From Lunularia cruciata (Eukaryota; Streptophyta; Marchantiopsida; Lunulariales; Lunulariaceae): a DNA stretch of 64,000 nucleotides. Below are positions 58,790 through 64,000 of this stretch, piece by piece. The translations under genes and the position numbers were made by a program. Where the stretch lies: NCBI GenBank assembly GCA_948567375.1, contig CAOYZS010000006.1:930001-994000 (forward strand), written 5' to 3'. The number at the start of each line of letters is the position of its first letter. Position 1 is the stretch's first letter. The notes under the pieces were generated by a model that saw only the letters and a program-made list of their open reading frames with translations, was not told the origin of the DNA and did not search any database.

Positions 58790-59800
58790 TTGACTGCAGA
58801 TGCTATTACCGTTGCTATATCCATATGCGCAAAAATTGCTTCCATAATATCAGTCTTATTGCACTCTATAGTTGACCTTGTTTGGACAGACCAATGTACC
58901 AAGGCATTTGAAACTTTGAAATGCAAATTGGCAATTGGCCCAATCTTGGCTGCACCAAATTGGGTTTTACCAAATTGGGCTTTGAGCTTTCATGTCTTTA
59001 TTGACACCTCAAACATTGCTACGGGGTGCTGTCCTAGCTCAATATAATGAAGAATTCCCAGAACATCCAGTTTATATGCAAGCCAACAACTCAATTTGGC
59101 CAAAACAAAATTCCTCTACCAAGCAATGAAAATATCTCAAAATGATCTTTGAAATACAAAAGTTTCGTCACTACCTTATGGGGAATAGTACCTTGCTCCA
59201 TATAGACCACAAGGCCCTTAAATATCTCATCAATAAACCATGTGTAAGAAGACTAGCACGTTGGATGTTACTCTTGCAAGAAATCTTCTTTATACTAGAA
59301 TATTGTCTTGGAAAATCTCATGACAATGCAAATTTCCTTTCTTGTATTCTAAGCCCTCATGTAGAGTGCACCCTCAACATTGATCCCATAGATTTCCACT
59401 TATTCTACATGCAACACAGCGTAACTATCCAATCATCATGGATGATTCAAATTTATCATTACCTCTCTATGAGCAACATGCCTTTTGATTTGCCAAAATC
59501 CGAACACAAATCATGCCACATGTTGGCTCTTCCTTTGACTATACTACAGAAAGAACTATACTAAATGTGCATAGACAAGGTCCTTTGGAGATGCATAGAG
59601 CCAGACGAGGTTCTCATAGTACCACAAGCATGCCACACCGACAACTTTGGCGGACATTTCTTTGGCAAGCCAACCACTTGGATGTGTATCTCATTGGATA
59701 CTAGTGGCCATCTATCTCTTAGGACACCAATAGGTACACCCACATGTGTGCTTGTGGTACACCCACATATTGGTAAACCCTTATCCAGTACCGCATGTGC
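58790..59800 (+). pseudogene. pol: Ty3/gypsy RNase H-integrase fragment
   Basis: V-W-T-D-Q-C-T-K-A-F-E-T-L-K (58872-58915) leads into RNase H with F-H-V-F-I-D-T-S-N-I-A (about 58990-59020), H-Y-L-M-G and I-D-H-K-A-L-K-Y-L (59166-59230), and A-N-F-L-S (59329-59343). A spacer and the start of an integrase zinc domain follow (H..G-G-H-F, about 59640-59665). At least two frame changes and stops are present. Flanking RT and integrase core are missing. The type is like the second gypsy element at 5546-7989 rather than the chromovirus. Confidence 0.75.
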
Positions 59801-59849
59801 CCCCCCCCTGTGCAGCTTAATGAAGAAGAAAAGAGGAGAATTATGTCTT

Positions 59850-59965
59850 TGGTATAGACGCAAAGAAGTCAACCTTTGGGTTGGACTTATAGACCCAAAG
59901 TAAAGTTCTTTGCATCGGGATGTGCAAACTAATGCAAGGAACTCGTGACTACTTAAGGCTTCAGG
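59850..59965 (+). repeat. gypsy LTR-like piece
   Basis: GTTGGACTTATAGACCCAAAG and TTTGCATCGGGATGTGCAA match the start of the putative LTR at 8119-8225. It joins LINE sequence at about 59965. Confidence 0.55.
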
Positions 59966-61035
59966 CATCCCCTTCCTTGCAGGTTTCTTCTTATAAGTAC
60001 TTGGGCCTTGAGTTTTCTCATGACTATAGTTGGTCTACTTGTGTGAAAATGAGAATCAATGCAGGGTTTAGAGCTTTGTATTCACTCATGAACAGCTCTA
60101 GACTTGCTCATCTTACCACATGGGAGTTGAAGAAGGTGTTGTTCAGATCTCTTGTGCAGCCGGTGGTTCTCTATGGTGCTTAGATTTGGGGTCCAGGTAC
60201 TAAGAAGACATGGTGGCAAAAGGTGGAGAAAGTTCAGAAATTTTTTTTGTGTGATGAACTTGGGGTGAGGACTCAAACTCCCTATATATTGTTGCTTGCT
60301 GAAATAGGGTTTTTGCGTCTTGAGGCTGAAGCTTTGTTTTTAGCTCTCACATATGCCAGTAAGGTGAGGTCCATGGAGCATGAGAGACTTCCCTACCAAG
60401 CATTTTGTGCCACTCTATCTGTTGGTTGGTATACAGATCTGATTGCATGGGCCACAAGGTGGAATGTTTTTGCGTCACCTTGGAAGTTGGAGCCTATTGC
60501 ACTACGAGAAGTGATCAAGGAGCAGTTCTTACTTTGCTTATGGCAGCAACCTGGTACCAAGATGGTGTTCTATCAGCAGTTTGTAAATCCTATGTTGGTG
60601 TATTGTGAACAAGACTATCTCTTGGCTAGTATTTCTACTTCACTTAGACATGTTATCGCTCAATATGGAACTAGTTCTCATAGACTAGAAGTAGAACAAG
60701 GACATTGGCAGCAGATAGAGCACTCCATGTCACTTTGCAAATTGTGTATTATGAGCAAAGTTGAGGATGAGCATCATGTGTTTGTTGATTGCCCTTGTTA
60801 TATGCAGATTAGAGTTAGACATCACGTTACTTGTAGTGATTTCTCAACTCTCTTACAGGTTGAAGCTTTAGCGTTAGTGAAGTACATGACCGAGGTTAGT
60901 TTACATCGGACCAATTTATTACAGATTGGTCAGATGCCCTAGGCCCTTGCCTAGGCTCACATTTCATGTGTTTGTATTGTGTTTCCAGCCTTCTTACTCT
61001 TTGGGTCTTTTGGGCTTTATTTCATTGTTCATTGT
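59966..61035 (+). pseudogene. LINE ORF2 C-terminal half and 3' UTR
   Basis: Reading starts in the RT C-terminal part: Y-K-Y-L-G-L-E-F (about 59994-60017) and L-V-Q-P-V-V-L-Y-G-A, with a TAG at 60181-60183, then W-G-P-G. The long stretch 60223-60942 covers the C-terminal domain with a zinc-binding motif C-x2-C, E-H-H and C (about 60736-60795) before the TAG at 60940. The 3' UTR runs to about 61035. This family left tails at 4575-4975, 5881-6155 and, reversed, 62320-62402. The endonuclease and RT core are absent. It is the best reference for the LINE 3' end here. Confidence 0.8.
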
Positions 61036-62319
61036 CTTTACTTTTGGCAAACATCACCTTTGTACTGTAACTGAAGAATTGTAATTTTATGTGACAATTA
61101 ATTGTAGTTAGACAGTTGTGGAGCATTTGCTACTCTCTTCTAGATTTTGTTTTTGTGCAAGAGATTTAAGATGGAATCAAGTGAACTACCTTTTACTTCA
61201 TATTCAACTATTTCTAACTTGTATCTTTGTACGAATGAACATTTCTCACATATTATGACAAAAGTGAAAGTGATACTTGTTTGGTTGTCACAACTATTCC
61301 TCCCTTACCCAAGTAAATGGCTAGTTGTGTAAGGACTATACCATTCCTTCTTGTCCTCCCATAGCAGCTTGCATTCCCATTATGGGACTATACTAACCCC
61401 ATCAATAGACAATTAGAAGTTGGTCAAGATGAGGATTCTGCCTAGCAAAGGAAGGTTGATAAGTAGTAGTGGAATTTCTCTCATAGGATTTGGTGATCAC
61501 AACATTGTAATCTCACCCGTAGTCATTTTTTATAAAACATGAACACCTTCACACCATCTTTTGGATATATGTAAATGGATGGGTATGAGTCCAATATGTG
61601 AATATGCAACTTGTAGGACTTATTGCTATTGTTAGTATGTTATTCCCTTGTTTTGCTATAGGGTGTCTTGCAATTCTCCTCATAGTGTTAGAATTGACTA
61701 ATAGAGAGTGATAACTAAGGAGGTCGAAGGGTTCACAAAGGTTATAGACCTGCAAGCCATCTCTTGGGTTAAGTGTCCAATGGTAAACCTTGTCTCACAA
61801 CATGGATACATTCACTATGAGAATCCTACTAACAGTCCTACCCTAAGTGTAGAGAAGAGCCATGTAAGGGCTATCCCAAAATTATATTATCTCATAGCAT
61901 CCCACACCTAAACTATGAGAGCGGTCAAGCCCATCAACACTTTTGACACTATTATTGGCTGACTCATATTTCCTCTCCACTACCTTCTATGACTTGCACT
62001 GGTTGTTGTTATTCACTGCAACCTCACAAGGACATGGTTTTTCTTAGTTCAGAGGAAGCACTCCCTCTTGTCTTGACAAGGATACATATTTTTGGTTTGG
62101 TAGAAGCATTACCTCTTGTCACAACTCAACAAGTATCACTTTTGCAATAATCAATCAATAATCATTTGTTCCCATAGAGATATTGGTCGAAAATGGTCAA
62201 ATATGAAGTAAAATGTTACAAATATTCTTCTTGGTTGTGAATTTAGTCTCTTGGGTAGAGACCACACCCAAAAGAGAGAACAAGTGCTCAATTTTTAGTC
62301 TTGTCACAAATCATAACAC
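61036..62319. other. Unassigned sequence
   Basis: Short open frames at 61147-61332, 61708-61911 and 62213-62449 show no recognisable domain. No LTR ends or RNA genes were recognised. Confidence 0.35.
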
Positions 62320-62402
62320 CCATAATGAAACAATGAAAAATAAAGCCCGAAAGACCCAAAGAGTCAAAAGGCTAAAAACACAATACAAAACACATATAAA
62401 TC
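62320..62402 (-). mobile_element. LINE 3' UTR tail, minus strand
   Basis: GAAACAATGAAAAATAAAGC..AAAGACCCAAAGAGTCAAAA..CACAATACAAAACACA is the reverse complement of the LINE tail at 60975-61035. Only the last ~80 bp of the element are present. Confidence 0.75.
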
Positions 62403-62510
62403 ACAATTTTTCAAATCCTTTTCAATTCAACTTGATTGTGAGGATTTAATTACCCTAAACAAAGCTACTTCTACCCTACTTCTACAAAGCTACTTCTACT
62501 TCTACTTCTC

Positions 62511-62538
62511 CTGAGGTGAAGTCATTACTTCACCTCAG
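62511..62538. repeat. Perfect 12-bp hairpin
   Basis: CTGAGGTGAAGT (62511-62522), loop CATT, ACTTCACCTCAG (62527-62538). A run of CTACTTCTAC repeats precedes it (62463-62510). Confidence 0.9.
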
Positions 62539-62999
62539 AATTGTGTTCCATCTTTCCACTAAAGGCACAACTTCCTTAATCAAAATTGCTTTGCATCAAT
62601 CCAACATTGTGATCACAAATGCAAATACTACCAACACTACAATTCTTCATAGATTTGTCAAGGCATTGTCTTGATTGCACTTCACTTAGGATCAAACACT
62701 TAAAATGAAACCAGAGCTGTAGAACCCAACATTTAACACACTCAGACTTGCAAATCAAACTTCTCCCAACACACAAACACACACAAAGGATTGATACTCA
62801 GAGTAAAGTTAAAATGACAAGCGCTGAGTTATAGCACTTTACTTTACTCAACTTCAAAATTGCAGTACTGAATAAAAATACTCATTGTGAATGCTTCCTT
62901 TAAATAGGCAGAGCATTCAATAGTTATCTAACTACTTACCATTTAAAATGCTACTTTATAAATCTCTAGATCTAAATTTCACTCCACCTCTTCATATCT

Positions 63000-63990
63000 C
63001 AAAACTATTACTACTCCAACCTAATGTCTGCATCTACTTCAGGTTCTACACCTAATGTAATTACAATCTTGTCTTGCACTTTGGATCTATCTATTTCTTC
63101 TACATCTGTAACATCTATCACAACTTCAGTCTGAACTGAAACTGAAGTCATAACTATACTAACTACACTCTCTTTCTGTACTCTAATTTCTTTAGATGCC
63201 TCAAGTAACCCACCCAAAGATACTTGCAATCTTACTTCTACTACTTCACCTCTAGTTCTTACTTCCAAATCATTGCAAATTTCATCTAATTCTGATCTAA
63301 CAAGATCTAATCTGAGACATATAGTGTCTCCTACTTTATGATCTTCTTATCTACTCTATCTCTAAGACAAATCAAAAGATTATTCATGTCTATGTGCTTT
63401 CCTCTTCCTTGTCTCCTTTGTTAATAACTTCAACTCCTGTAGTCTCACTTCTTCCACCTTCACTTCTGCTTCTGTGCTTAGCATTTTCTTTACCCTCTCG
63501 ATGACCTCTTCTATTGACTCCGATGCATTTTTCAGAATTGTCTTCTCATGAGTTCTTTCTGCTTCCACAACTTGGCTTGGTTGTACTCCTACAACTTGCA
63601 AACTTTGCTTCATCCTTACTTCCCTTGGAAATACTATTATTGGCTCCTCCCCTTGCTCCTCAAGAATGTCTACTCCAAGTAGTTCCAAGTACCAGCCATT
63701 ATTTCCTTCCATACGATCAATCTCTGCATGGAACTCTTGTTCTTCTTCTTCAACAACCTCTTTGGGCTCACCTTCACTTCCACTACTCTATTCTTCACTC
63801 TACAAGGTGAGCTCTTCTTCTTCTTCTTCTTCTTCTTCTTCTTCTTCTTCCTTGCCCTTGGACTCTGCTTTGCCTTTCAACTTTGCCCTTGATGATAGGT
63901 CCACTACCACCATCTCAGGCCTTGGGTTCAATTGCTGAGTCTTCTATTGCTGAACCGTGAGGCCACCTCCTTGGGTCTACTTTGCTTCTT
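63000..63990 (-). pseudogene. Decayed acidic reading frame, function unknown
   Basis: From about 63912 the minus strand encodes D-L-S-S-R-A-K-L-K-G-K-A-E-S-K-G-K, a poly-Glu run from the (CTT)n tract, then two TAG codons. An acidic segment follows (K-E-V-V-E-E-E-E-Q-E-F-H-A), then 63712-63380 (Lys/Glu-rich, heptad-like, ending R-K-R-K-A-H). After a break, 63350-63011 reads V-R-S-E-L-D-E-I-C-N-D-L-E. The helical, charged character suggests a structural or Gag-like protein of a repeat, but I recognise no family. Stops and at least one frame change make it non-functional as it stands. Confidence 0.35.
63813..63850. repeat. (CTT)n microsatellite
   Basis: About 12.7 uninterrupted CTT units. On the minus strand they give a poly-Glu run in the decayed frame. 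Confidence 0.95.
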
Positions 63991-64000
63991 TGACCTCAAC

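Noticed and set aside
59803-59815. Run of C residues
   Set aside because: A short homopolymer of about ten bases inside a decayed element, with no further structure.
1-64000. CRISPR array, bacterial operon, tRNA or rRNA gene
   Set aside because: No regular short repeats with unique spacers and no tRNA or rRNA signature were recognised on reading; gene structure and transposons are plant nuclear. A tRNA scan would settle the tRNA point.

Overview
The window looks like nuclear DNA of a land plant with a large, repeat-rich genome. The evidence is one split gene of the plant-specific CALMODULIN-BINDING PROTEIN 60 (CBP60) family with canonical GT..AG introns, surrounded and invaded by Ty3/gypsy, Ty1/copia, LINE and Penelope-like (PLE) retroelements. 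The species cannot be told from the sequence. The very long intron and the PLE reverse transcriptase would suit a fern, lycophyte, moss or gymnosperm better than a compact angiosperm, but that is inference.

Layout. 1-4562: the 3' nine-tenths of a decayed Ty3/gypsy chromovirus (gag, PR, RT, RNase H, IN, chromodomain, 3' LTR with heat-shock-like elements). 4575-11460: a graveyard of LINE tails, an inverted LINE piece, a second gypsy element with a long LTR, and the 5' half of an L1-like LINE (ORF1 plus endonuclease). 11954-12068: a 58-bp tandem duplication. 12901-55741: the CBP60 gene in eight coding exons (677 codons plus stop). Seven exons are ordinary, but exons 5 and 6 are separated by a 39,025-bp intron. 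55742-58785: 3' UTR, further PLE-type repeat and unrecognised sequence. 58790-61035: a gypsy fragment and the 3' end of a LINE. 61036-64000: mostly unrecognised, with a reversed LINE tail, a hairpin and a decayed acidic reading frame.

The giant intron has two layers. The older layer, on the plus strand, is PLE: three decayed blocks of a PLE reverse transcriptase (18727-19480, 40548-41705, 41890-42730) plus about a dozen copies of a sequence that appears to be the PLE 3' end, each with the same signature boxes and a recurring short stem-loop. The younger layer is one Ty1/copia family, always on the minus strand: one nearly intact copy (29973-35090, TSD TACTC), one full-length decayed copy (22036-27204), three truncated copies, two solo LTRs with perfect TSDs (20917-21380 TACTT; 53555-54008 TACTA) and one LTR fragment. 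A second, unrelated copia fragment lies at 36562-39396. The main copia family has two notable traits: a primer-binding site matching the anticodon region of initiator tRNA-Met (half-tRNA priming, as in Drosophila copia), and a Gag reading frame that starts inside the LTR.

Despite the load, all CBP60 exons stay in frame with consensus splice sites, including the C-terminal calmodulin-binding helix, so the gene is probably functional and its pre-mRNA must remove a 39-kb intron. Positions are read directly from the sequence; element boundaries given as approximate are judged by comparing copies by eye.
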